Source: Rehmannia glutinosa (Eukaryota; Streptophyta; Magnoliopsida; Lamiales; Orobanchaceae). From it: a stretch of DNA of 64,000 nt. A model generated the notes under the pieces. It had not been told where the DNA came from. It did not search any database and saw only the letters and a program-made list of their open reading frames with translations. Numbering within the stretch: position 1 is the stretch's first letter; the number at the start of each line of letters is the position of its first letter. This document shows positions 1 through 11,238 of the stretch, piece after piece. The position numbers and the translations under genes were made by a program. The stretch lies in the NCBI GenBank assembly GCA_016081115.2, contig JABTTQ020001116.1:1-64000 (forward strand), written 5' to 3'.

Positions 1-3000
1 TATATCTTAATACCTCAGTCTCCACCATTCATCTAAACTAAAAGTCTGGAACATCTGATTAAAAATTCATGCGCAAGAATCATAGAAAATCGTAAGATAT
101 TTTACTGAAGTGTTATTGAAAAGTTCCAATATTTGGTAGATCCATATCTAGTGATCTTCAAGAGTTTTGAATCCTAAGTAACTCGTTACTGGAAGAAAAT
201 ACACCTGCAGACAAGTCGATTGATACTAATACTATGTCTCAAATTGCTTATGTCAGCGGTAATTCTGCATAATGTACCACTGAGGGTTCAGCAGAACTGG
301 AGTATCAGATGCATCAGTACAGTTTTTTGCTAATATTATACTATTCATTGGCTTCTTTTTAAGATTTATTAGCCTTGTTTAGAGAACTACAAGAGCTTAT
401 ACAGATGAAATCAATATCAAGCTTCCAATGACTTAATGCTACTTCATCTTTACAGTTGTTGTTATAGTCCTGTTTTGTGTAATTCCATGAGTAAACAGAA
501 GACTTTATATTGCATTGAGTTTTCAAATATTTCATGAATGGCGATTATATTGATTGACGAAGTTGCTTCAAGTTTGCATCATACTTCAAATTAGGTTGAG
601 GTTTATTATTACAATTACATTTATGGGAATTGAAAGATAATTCCAAACTGTGCCTAAATCAATGTTTGAGTTTTCAATTATTGAAGTTCTCTCTTTAATT
701 TAGTTTGAATAAACTTGTGCTAATGGTTACTTCGTATTACTATCTTTATTTCTTGTGTCATCTCTGATTGGTGACTACAGTTAATTTTAGATGACTTTGT
801 AGTCATGCTATTAATTTTATTCAATCATGGTGGCAGAAAACGAATTTGGGTTCTGAATCAGCCCAAAGGAGTGCAAAAATAAGTTGGAAGCTGTAAATAC
901 TATCCTATCAAGGATCTATGATAATAGACCCGTAGTGAGCTTGGAATCAAGAGCAAAACCTGTCTGCAAACCTTTCTGCCCCAACACTGTCATAATTGTG
1001 AATACCGAAATTTCAATGAAGAAATGGTAATTTCCAGGAGAAGCACATACCAAAGGATTCTTAAATGGAGCGAGAGGAGCACAAGTTGTAGAAGAGCCAG
1101 CGACGTAGGTCTACCTGTTGATGTAATAAGTAAGTTCTGTAGTTTGTCATGGTATGACTGCAAAAATATTGGAAGAAGCTTCAACTCCAGGTAGGCCTTT
1201 CTTGCTTGCCGTTGTAATGTTAAGCATTACCATGATATTTTGACTTCCTTAGTTTTGCTTTCAGTTGCTGCATCTGGTAATTTGTTATTGCTGAAAGTAA
1301 GATTAGAACAATTATTGTTTGCTGTTTTACTTTACGAAATTCTGATTCTTCCGTCGTTTATGCATCTTTATAGTCGTGAGAATCTGGTGCAAAAACTACC
1401 AGCATGTAGTCTGTAGAACAAATGATTCAGCTATTTATTATCATGTCGATTTCATCTATTTTAATCTAAAAATAGAAATAATAATTATTCTTATCCATAA
1501 CTTCTCCATTAACATAATTCCAAACATAAAAGGGTTTAAGAAAATTACAGTGTTCTAGTACTTGGCTTTAGTATACTGTATATTGTCCTGATTTGATTGG
1601 ACTAGACCTTCTCTAAGATTGTCAGCTTAGGCTTATCAATGATTCGGTTGCTTACTATTTTCATACAGATTTTTGAGGAGAATGCACAATTTCCTATAGC
1701 ATTATACGATCATCAGAAGACGAACTCTATGCTGCAGCAATAACAGAATTGATATGCAACTCTTTTGCTCATATTCATAGCAGATGACTGAAGAAATTAT
1801 ACTGTCTTGCATCAATGTTGCAGCAGGATTTGAGTAAGGCCTTTATCCCAAAATGTCGGATTCAAGCCTAGCAAGTCGTTTCTCACTGCATTTCATTAAT
1901 TAATCCTCTTTCAGCTCATGCAATATTGTCATCAGATGCCATGCTTGAGGTTTCTGGAATTATCAAATAGAGCAAATTTATGCTCTTAGAAAAATATATG
2001 AGTTCTGATGAAAGTGTTGCTTTGCTAAGTGCATTAAGCAGATATGGAGTAGGAGGATTCTAGATCTGGACTGACAAATTGCTCTTCCTCAGTATCAGTT
2101 CAGATTCAGAAAATGTTGAATAAAATTGCATCCGAGAGGAAAAGCCTAAATACACACACAGGCTTTATGATGCTGGTAGACCTCCAAATGATTTGTTTCA
2201 TATGGAGTCATTAAAGTTACCTCAGATGATAACATAATCTTCCCAAATTTTTCTGTGCCATGCAATTCTGGCTGTCAGGAAGCACTGGGATGTACAATAA
2301 ATCGGAGCAGATGAGTATATCTTTCAATGACAAGTTGCACAAAGCACGTTGTCGGATATTGATGCTGACAGTAGAAGAAGTCTATTGATAAGTCAAGCCT
2401 TCTTGTTCAGTGACAAAAGGTTTTGGGAATATCAGATGAAAGAAAGCCCTGGATGCCTCAGATTGTATAGATTGTAGTCAAGATGGAGATCAACTCGACA
2501 TCAAAGAACAGATTGCTTTAAAGTATGAAGGCAACTGGGATTCTGCGGGAGAATTTTACTGGTGAAGTTGTTACGATGTGAGGATACTCCAGCATTTATG
2601 AAGAATTTCCCGTTGGAGGCAAACTTTGTTTTGGGTAGTTTGAAGCGATGTTGGAAAGTTGTGCTGCGGAAGTTTTTAAATTGAAGTAGCGACTATTTCA
2701 GTGCAGCTAATCTTCCCCTGTTTACAAATCAGGCTGATAATGATTCTGCCTCTAGTGCCTAGGTTTCTGAGATAAGCCACGTCTTGAAAGAAATTAAAAC
2801 ACATTTTGATACCATTAACTTGGAAATAGTATCTCTATGATGAACCAAAAATGGGCTGGAAGTGGAAGAAGATACAAGGAAAAGATTCCACAAAAATTCT
2901 ACAAATTATGGATTTCAAGACAAGAGGTACACGAGGTGGTGGCACACCACTCTCAATCCACTCTTCCACTCTACTCAGCTGCAGATCACCTTGGGCGGAT

Positions 3001-4367
3001 TGAATTTCTTAACAGAATAAGAGAAAAGAGATTGCGTGAAGCAGTCTCTTTCATATGACTTATCATCCCCTAGTTTGGTTCCTCTGGGAACATATCAAAG
3101 CTTACTAAAAGGAAGAGTCCTCAATTCTTGAATTTACAAGTACGAAGGAGTGTAGCACTCACAGAAAATAAAGTGCTGGGAACAAAAGAGACTAAAGAGA
3201 TCTTCATAATTCACTAAATTCATTGAAGAACGAGAAGGCTTCTGCTTCCTGTCCTCCATCGGGACCCAGCTGATAAGAGGGCAAGACGAGATGCCAATGT
3301 CACTCTTCTTGATATTTTTTGGAGTATCTAATCTTAATATTTGTTTGATCAACTGCAGAAACTATCCTTTTCAATAAATGGAAGTGGAGGGCAAAGTGTT
3401 GGCCTGGAGGGATAACACCACATATACCCGCACAAAGAAGATTGTAGCATTAGGTATGCATTCACTGGAGTTTACATAGATTACATGTCTTTGTTGTCTG
3501 TTTAATAAGACATGTTGAGGTTTATCCAGTACTAACTAAAATGTGGTTCTGGTGCAGCTCAAGTGATGTCGGTGTTGACCAGTGTTTTTGCAGCAATAGA
3601 TAACTATTGAGCATACTTGCTACTCTGCAAGTCTGTTCCCCAGAATACATTCAAACTGTCCATATTAGAGTGCAAACAGGTCAAATATTTTTTTGTATTG
3701 CATTTCTAAGGAAAGTTGGGTTTGGATTCTTATTGAGTTTAGTTCATGAAAGTAGAAGCAGAAGCATGATAGTGTGCAAGTAAAAGTATTATCAAATGCA
3801 AAATTGTACTAGTTTCCAATTATGGCCTTGAAAAAGAAGGTGTCAGGAGTAATATGCTCTGAGGATTGTTGTTGGACACTGAAGACTACTTTTTATCATC
3901 GAACAAGAGTGCTCCTTGACCCTCATCTTCTCTTCCACATTCACTGATCTTTCCTTTGTATGACATTGGTTTCACTAGTTTTATTTTCTAAATTTCTTGG
4001 ACATTTCAATAATTACGATAGACCGAGGTAATAAGTGCCCCAATCAAAAGTTTCTTATCCTTACATTGGTTCCAATAATATATTGTTTTCCTCGTTTACA
4101 ACCTATACAGATTTCGAAACCGAACTGAAAGTTTGACAAGGTTTATGTGGTCTGTAACAAGAAGGTCAAAATGCTAAATTGAGGGTGCAATTGTTTCATG
4201 AAAACATTAATACATCGAAGAACTGTATTTATTGCTTTAAGGCTTTGAAGGATAAGAATGAGCAACAAAATGGAAACATATGCTTTTGGAAAATGGATTA
4301 TTGATGTACATGTCATGTTTGCTGGGCTTAAATGCTCTATTGTTGGATTTCATATTCTTCCAAGTAG
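1..4367. other. Unidentified degraded sequence, possible gene relic on the + strand
   Basis: No frame stays open beyond about 75 codons. One + frame at about 1920-2820 reads like protein for 20-40 codons at a time between stops (for example SSDESVALLSALSRYGVGG near 2000), and another at 2837-3058 is rich in charged residues. Base composition is less A+T-rich than in true intergenic parts of the window. This could be a decayed gene or the exons of a gene badly hit by indels. I do not recognise the family and assign no function. A few GT/AG pairs occur (for example near 3460 and 3557) but they do not build a convincing model. Confidence 0.25.
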
Positions 4368-7300
4368 CTAGTTTTTCTTTCCACTTTTCAGATTACGAAG
4401 GGTCATGACAAGTTGTTGCCGTTCACCTTCTACCTCTGCAAATCTGAGACTTATTTCTGAATATCTTTCATGCATTTCTTTCAATTCATCTTCCATGCTT
4501 TTGTTTCTTTCCTTCAATGACACTCTTCACTTAACAAGCTGGACACATCACAACCAACGCCGGACTGGCCACTCTTGCCTTTTATATTTTCACCTTGTTT
4601 TTCTTCCTTCAAGCACCACATCATTTATGTGATCTGCTGGCATAGATTCCTGTAGACAATTTACATACTATTTTTATTACAATCAGATAAAATAGATGCA
4701 TTTGAATCATATAGAGGAAAGTTGAAGTATATATTGCATTTCAAACTTGTGTAGAGTATTAATGATGTTTTGGCAAGCATGGCATTTTTGTAATCTGTCT
4801 TTTAGTACTGTCTTCCATTTCCAATTGTGAAAGCAAGACAGCTGTGCTAGTTTCTTGATTTATTATTGCAGCAAATATTCCGTTCAATGTATTAAATGTT
4901 ACAGGTTTGAGACATTATGGTACAGAGAGTTCTGTTTTCCTTGAACATTATTTCTTACTGTTGTTATGACGAACATACTAACCTGTTTCAACTGTTTGCA
5001 GGGACAGTCTGTATGCGATTTTGTAGTTAGGCTTTCTCCTTTTCCTGTCAAATTAAACATTGTTAGCAGTGTGACTTATAAGCAAAAAGAACTCACAAGA
5101 GTGTTTAATAGATTACACAAGCCTTTACACACACCTTCTAAAATTTTCAAGCGACTTCAAACATTTGACAAACTAACTCACCAGATTTAGGTTGTTTGGA
5201 ATGTCAATGAATGTATGTTCCAGAGTACTAGTGTCATATTTTAACATAGATATGAAACCCTCATGATTTCTAATTTTAGTAATTAGACATTCTTTTGCTT
5301 TCCAAACAAATATCTGCGAAAATAATGTCATAGGCAGAACGACAAATTCATTTCAAATCAGTTCCTCATATTTGATCTAGTTTTATCATTCTGGTAATGT
5401 TTGGTTTTCGTTAGACTGGTATTTACCTGTTCCTTTTGCATAAGCTTTTCTGTAATTTGGACATCTCTTTCTTGAGGCCTTCTTTTTCCGATTGTAGTTC
5501 AAGCATATGACTTTTGACTTCATTATTCTTGAGTCTCAGCTTTTTCACTTCTAAATGCAAGTTCTCTTCTTTTGTCTTCTTCAGATTTATTTGAGACTTT
5601 ACTGAAGCATTTTCCTGCATTAGTTTTCCGCTTCCTTCCTTACTGAAGCTAGCTGTCTCTCCAGATCTTTCTTTTCCGATTTCAATATTTGGAGTGTTTC
5701 TGATTCTTCAATAGTTTTCATTTGTTCAGATTCATCTCCGAAAAATTGTTTTCTGTTTTGCCATTTCAGAGTTTTTGTTGCTTCCAACGATCCAATCATT
5801 TTGGTCTGGACGCTCTTGAAGTATTCTTTCATATTGGTCTCTTATTATTTGAAGTTCTTCTTTGGCTTTCTGGAGCAGTTCTTCTAGAACCTCATTTTTC
5901 TGGCGCAAATCATTAGCTTCTGTAATCGCTTCCTGGGCTAGTTTCTCATTCTCCTCAATTTTTAATGACATCTCAGCAGAAATCTGTTTGAATTCCTCCT
6001 GAAGTCGCTCAGCTGTATTTGCATTGCTCCACCTTGTTTTTCTTAAGGCTTCCTCGGCTCTTATGGCCCTCTGCTCCTGCTCAACTTTCAGCTCAGTTAC
6101 TGCTTCCAGATCTTCCTCAAAAATTTGTGCCTGCTTTTCCAGTTCTTTCTGCAGGCTCTCAACCTGGAACTCAAGCTCATCAATCATATTCAGAGACTCA
6201 GAGTATTGAAGTGCCTGCCTTTTTGTTTTCTGCCTCAAGCTTGCTACCTGGAGATTGAGCTTCTTCCCTGTAGCCAAGGATTCTGTATAATTGTGCTGAA
6301 TTTCCATCTTTTCTTTTTCGTTTTGCTCTAATTTCGAGTTTATGTCCTTGTTTTCTGTCTCTAAACTTTCGTAATCCTGAGTAAGTCTCTCTACATCCAT
6401 TCGTATCTCAGCTTTCTCTTTCTTGTGGACTTCTATTTAGGAATAGAGCATTTCAATTTTCTGTTTCAACGTTTCTGCTTCATCAATATTTCCATGCTTG
6501 CTTGCCAGGTCTTCTGGTGCTTTACTTTCTTCATTCAGGTTCATCTTTGTTCTGGTGATGCTGCAAGGGCCTCTGATCCACTGTGGAAGGCCTTAATTTT
6601 GGTGGAAAGTCGCGATATTTCTGTATTTTTCTGATCCAGCTTTTGGTAAGATCTCTCATTGCAAGAACAAATTCAGAATTTGAATCTTCTGTCTTCTGTA
6701 GTTGTAACTTCAATTTCTTATTTAATTGTTTCTCACGTTGGAGCTCTTGCTTGATGATCTCAAGTGAACTTCTCATATCTGTGGTCTCTTTTTTTGTGTA
6801 TGACTTGAAACTGCTTCCTCATTCTTGGTAGTTGATGAGGAGGACTTGAGTTGTTCACATTCTGCTTTAAGTGCATCTCTTTCCTCTTTGAGGCAAACAA
6901 TTTGCTCTGATAATTGCTGTCCCCTCCTCGTTTCCTTAAGTAATTTGCTTGCGAAGGGACTGCACTTCCAATTCTGAAAGTTCTGCTTTCCGTTCAAACA
7001 TTTTCATTTGATTTGTCAACCTTCCAAACATATCGGTTGAAACTGCTTTACTCCATCTCTTGATTCAGCGTCATTATTATCTGATTCGCGTCTTCTAAGC
7101 TTCCATTTTGTTCATCGTTCAGAGATGTTACTTCACTCAAGTCATCACTCTATAAAACAGAAAGCAGGAGTTCTGGTTAATGCAACCAATTAACGAAGGT
7201 AATGACAAATTAGTTGTCCCTCTTTTTAAATTCTGATCTTTTTGGTCCTAACTGACTTTCATTTTAGTCCAACTAAAATCAAGGATTTCAGTAATGGGAG

Positions 7301-8542
7301 ACCTTACTTCAGGAGATTTGGGGTTTCTCTTTCCAAAGCTGTCCAAATTTCGATCATATGATTCATCCACTGGTTCTTCAATATCTTCATCATGTCTATG
7401 AGATTTTTCAAGAGAAAAAATGCCTCTTTGTTAGTTTCACTTTTAAAGAATGTATTTAACATTGTAATAACCAGGTAAAGATTATCATCGCTGTTATCTA
7501 CCTCACCTTGAATCAGGACCTCCTTGCATCCTCTGAACTGTGACCTGATAATTGTAAACTAGTCTTAGGATGGATTATTGCTGTTGGTGAAGTTCTATGC
7601 ATTGCAACATTATGATAGTCAAAAAAAGATATATGCTGCAGGAACTAGCTGCATATATGTGCCTCTAATTTTGTGTGTGATGCAAAAATGAAGAGATATA
7701 ACTAACATGTAATATTGCACCCGATTTTGAAGTCTGTAGAGGGAGAGTTAAATTCAATGGTTTGGTAGCCTCTGATAGATCTGCAAAATCAATCGAGACT
7801 TCCCCAGAAATCCTGCTTTTGATGACCCCTGTGATCACCAGAGCATACTGTTACTATTATTTATTTATTTTTAATTTTGGAGCAGGCTACAGAAAAGCTG
7901 CATTTGTGTTTTTCCCATTTCGATCTTGGGTGAAGGTGGAGAAAGGTGTTCACTTACTGTTGATACAACCACATAGTAGAATTTTTCTCTGATTCGTCCT
8001 GTTTTTATCTCCTTCACTAGTTTTACTGTTTCATATACCGGACTTTCCCAGGTGCAGGTTCCTTCAAGAATTGGCGCTTTCGGTAATCTGACTGTTGGCT
8101 TTCCTACATCTACCGGAACCAGAGAAATCATGAGGCTTTTGATTTTAGCTGCGGCACCTGGAATTTGAACACATGAAATTGAATTACCGGTGAGATATCT
8201 GTTCCAAAATCTCAAATTGCTTGCTCAATAATATCAGTACTTAGATTCAATATGAAGTGATCCCATTTTGGTATTGAAATTCTGCTTCATAGTCCAACAT
8301 TTTAAGCTAAGCAGAAATAATTCGTGATCCCTATAGGTTGATTATCATCTAACTGGAATGTAAAACAAATAAAAAAACTCTTCCCAGTTGTTCAGAAATT
8401 TAAATATTATAAGTTAGACAGACTATTATGAATATACACAAAGAAAAAAAAATCTTCCCACATTGTTGACTCAACGTACCTGTGTTGCTTGAAATTGCAT
8501 CTTGAAGACAGCTTTGATCTTTTTCTCGCTTCGCTTGAACAT
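4368..8542 (-). CDS. NT-C2 domain coiled-coil protein (myosin heavy chain-related, At5g52280-like), frameshifted
   Basis: Plant protein with an N-terminal NT-C2 domain (a lipid-binding C2 variant) and a long coiled coil. The family is thought to link membranes or organelles to other partners; it is not a motor. Seven exons on the minus strand: 8542-8480, 8157-7958, 7828-7707, 7544-7507, 7395-7308, 7149-5427 and 4649-4368. The start MFKRSEKKIKAVFKMQFQAT, the C2 core (VPVDVGKPTVRL, GFLGEVSIDFADLSEATKPL) and the last-exon motif RYSEISLRFAEVEGERQQL are all typical, and the protein ends NLKSGKKN. The splice phases agree only if one base is restored in exon 2 (near 8131) and one in a G run of exon 3 (near 7807). 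Exon 6 needs several more corrections (near 5620, 5820, 6600 and 6950-7060) and exon 7 about two. The central exon is almost pure heptad coiled coil rich in Glu, Lys and Leu. Conservation is strong, so consensus errors are likelier than true decay, but a recent pseudogene is not excluded. Confidence 0.88.
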
Positions 8543-9044
8543 CTTCTCTGGATATTATGCATGAAAAATCTCAGGATCCTTTGGTTCTTCTAGCTGTAGA
8601 ACTAGGAGCTGCAGTCTTTTTGTTGTCTTAGCTGTAAGTGAACAGATATCAGTTAGTCTGATGAAGAGCCTGGCGAAATTATCGGAAAACCTAATATTTA
8701 ATATGCTGCAAATAACTCTGGAAAGTTGGTAATAAGGTTACAAACGGATAGTTTTGGTTTTTGACTTTTGAGTTAGATTATTGAAGATTTGTTTGCTTGA
8801 CTGCATGTGGTACCAGGTAAGAAGCTGTAATTGCAGCATATTTTTATGAGTATTGTATGGATTAGATGCCTTAATCCACAACCCAATAAGTCAAATATGC
8901 CTCAGTTTCATTAAGTTGTGGCTGCCATGAATCAACTAGCTCTAGCCCCTTAATTTAAAAATTTATGATGGCAGAAAAATAGGAGTTTAATTAATAATGT
9001 TATCTATATTTTCTAGGTTAAGGAGGGACCAACTATATTATAAC

Positions 9045-9049
<5 letters not shown>

Positions 9050-9093
<44 letters not shown>
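9050..9093. repeat. (AG)n microsatellite
   Basis: About 22 uninterrupted AG dinucleotides, read directly, in the upstream region of the NT-C2 gene. Likely length-polymorphic. It could act as a GAGA-type element for the minus-strand gene 0.5 kb away, but nothing else supports that. Confidence 0.95.
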
Positions 9094-9094
<1 letters not shown>

Positions 9095-9233
9095 AGATAA
9101 TATGCCGAAACTTTTTATTGCTTTAAGTCTTTTAATTAATAGCGGTACTTAATTAATGTATTTTTATATATTCTGCAATGTTTCTCTTTTTGATTTATGA
9201 CATTTCTGTTGTAAATGAATATATTAAATTACA

Positions 9234-9479
9234 GGGATAATTGCCAAAAAAAAGTTTGAGCTAATTACAAAAAATTAAAAAAGCGACAGAGATTTGACTC
9301 TTTCTTACATTTTCATCTTCGTAAGCGAAAACATTTCAATATCCCTTTGACATTTAAAGAAATATTACGATTCTTTAAATTTAGGTCAAAATCAAACATT
9401 AAAGGAGTTCTTGTAATTTTCAAAAGCCTTTGGATTTTTGTAACTAGCCCAAACCTCAACGTGTTTTTATAATTATCCC
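9234..9479. mobile_element. MITE of the GGGATAATTAC family, copy 1
   Basis: The left end GGGATAATTGCC and the right end ATAATTATCCC are inverted copies, each followed inward by a 'GAGCTAATTACAAAA'/'TAACTAGCCCAAACCTCA'-type subterminal block. The same ends recur at 16.2, 16.8, 29.0, 30.7, 34.4, 49.0, 53.8 and 57.3 kb, which defines a dispersed non-autonomous family. No coding capacity. Confidence 0.75.
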
Positions 9480-10497
9480 TAAATTATATTGGTTCTAATC
9501 CGAGTGATTCTAGATAAATTTGTCCATATATTTTGGGTTGGGGGATCCAAGTAATCTGCAGCTTTACTTATGCTGCTGTCGGTGGCAGATTTATGATTTA
9601 TACCAGCCTTGTCACTTTGGAAAGTATAGTACTGTCTTTATAGTTCCTTTTGTAGAAAATTGCTTGAGTGCTTTCTCTGTTTTCCCAGCGAATTAGAAAT
9701 CAACACCTTAACAAGGCAACAACTCTATTTCCCTTGAGTATTCAATGTACTCTCCTGAGTCCTGTGTGTATAGAAATAAATGAGGTATTGATTGTGGGTT
9801 TCCAATAGTACATGAATCGTTGAGGCATTTATTTACTTACGTAGTGCCGTAGTGAAGCTTTTCCAACCAGATTCGACTCAATCCCATGTGTGATTTTACA
9901 TGTTTATCAAATAATTTCTTATTTTCTTTAAATTGTACACCAGTCATATATAATTGATTGGTTTTAGAATTCATATGAGACTAGTAGGTCAGGATTCGAT
10001 CTCTACTTGATGGCGTGTGGGTTGATTTTTACGTTTGTGTGTGGGTTGTTATTAGGATTGTTATATAGTGTTGGTTACGGTGCTCGGGTCTTATTTGAAT
10101 GTGATTTGTAATAGGTCAACAAAAAGTCATATAGGATTCATTAATTGGAGATTGTGGGTAATGTGCAATCTAGCAATATTTGATCCTAGTTAGCTGTTGT
10201 GACATGACATACATTACAATCCCCTCAGAACTAATTAAACAGCCTTGTTTCTTACTAAGCTAGTAAGCTGGCTATACTCGTAATAAGTAGTGGCATGAAA
10301 GCTGTACTTGCACGAGTATTCGGGAGGTTGATACAATTAAATTTGATAAACAACTAGTGGGTCATCAACACTTATTGTTGTTGCATTTTCTATATTATTA
10401 TGAGTCCCATAATTGTTCGTTAATGCCTGCGATTCTGCGAAAGTGATCTGGAAATAAGGGTTTCCACGTGAATACATGTGCTCTGTCTCTCTTCCCA

Positions 10498-11238
10498 TTA
10501 GGCCGTCTCCAATCGTAGCGTCAAATGCCAAAATAGAGCTAAAATTGTGCTCCAATCAAGCGCTATAATTTGCGCTAATTTGACGAGGTGAACAGTGTTG
10601 CGTCATTGTTGGCGCAGCACTGTAGGATAGCGTTGAGTTTTATAATTTTTTCCATTTTCTTTTTGTTTTTGTTTAGTTTTATTATATTAGAATATGTTAT
10701 AAAATATATTTTTAAAGAGTTGTATACTTCTAAATAGATTATAATTTATATGTATGATTTATTATTAATAAAAATATTCAATATTACTAAATTTAAATTA
10801 GAACAGTAAATTAAAAAATTATTTAAAAGACAATTAAGAGATAAAAACAAGAACTACATTACATTAACATAAATTATTTTGGTTGTATTATTAATTAGTA
10901 TTTTGTAATTTTATCTACCTGAATGCCACATTTTTTCTCTATTTAAATCTTGTTATTAATTGTTTAAATTCTTTATTTAATATATTATTATAAATTAGTT
11001 ATAATAAAAAATATATTTTTAATTACTAAATATGAATTTATAATACTATGTTAAAAATAGTTGGTTTTAATAAAATAGTTTTGTATTGAAATAATAAAGA
11101 ATATTCAAGGTATATTCCTTTTAGTGCAAAATTTGAAGTAGATGGGTTGGAGATGGATTTTAAGTTTGGTGCGAGAAATTCTACACTATTTTTAGTCAAA
11201 AGCGCACTAAAATAAATTTTAGGTTGGAAATGGCCTTA
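10498..11238. mobile_element. PIF/Harbinger-type non-autonomous element with TTA target duplication
   Basis: The element proper is 10501-11235 (735 bp). The left end GGCCGTCTCCAATC and the right end GGTTGGAAATGGCC are imperfect inverted repeats, and TTA stands immediately outside both ends (10498-10500 and 11236-11238). The 3-bp TTA duplication and the GGCC-TCTCCAA-type ends fit PIF/Harbinger elements. The interior is A+T-rich with no transposase frame, so it is non-autonomous. It is related in its ends to the elements of the 37-48 kb array. Confidence 0.75.

Larger units (their letters stand above)
8543..10497. other. Intergenic, upstream of the NT-C2 gene
   Basis: A+T-rich sequence with no credible exon. 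It holds an (AG)n microsatellite (9050-9093) and one dispersed MITE (9234-9479), listed separately. A short tract at 9985-10060, with a sequence resembling a tRNA B box followed by GT-rich DNA, could be a SINE remnant. The promoter of the minus-strand NT-C2 gene should lie just above 8542, but no clear TATA element was picked out. Confidence 0.6.

Noticed and set aside
5722..6831. Several open frames on the plus strand (60-82 codons)
   Set aside because: They are antisense to the conserved coiled-coil exon of the NT-C2 gene, whose minus-strand protein is clearly the real one.
9050..9093. Regular repeat that might be taken for an array of functional units
   Set aside because: A plain AG dinucleotide microsatellite with no spacers.
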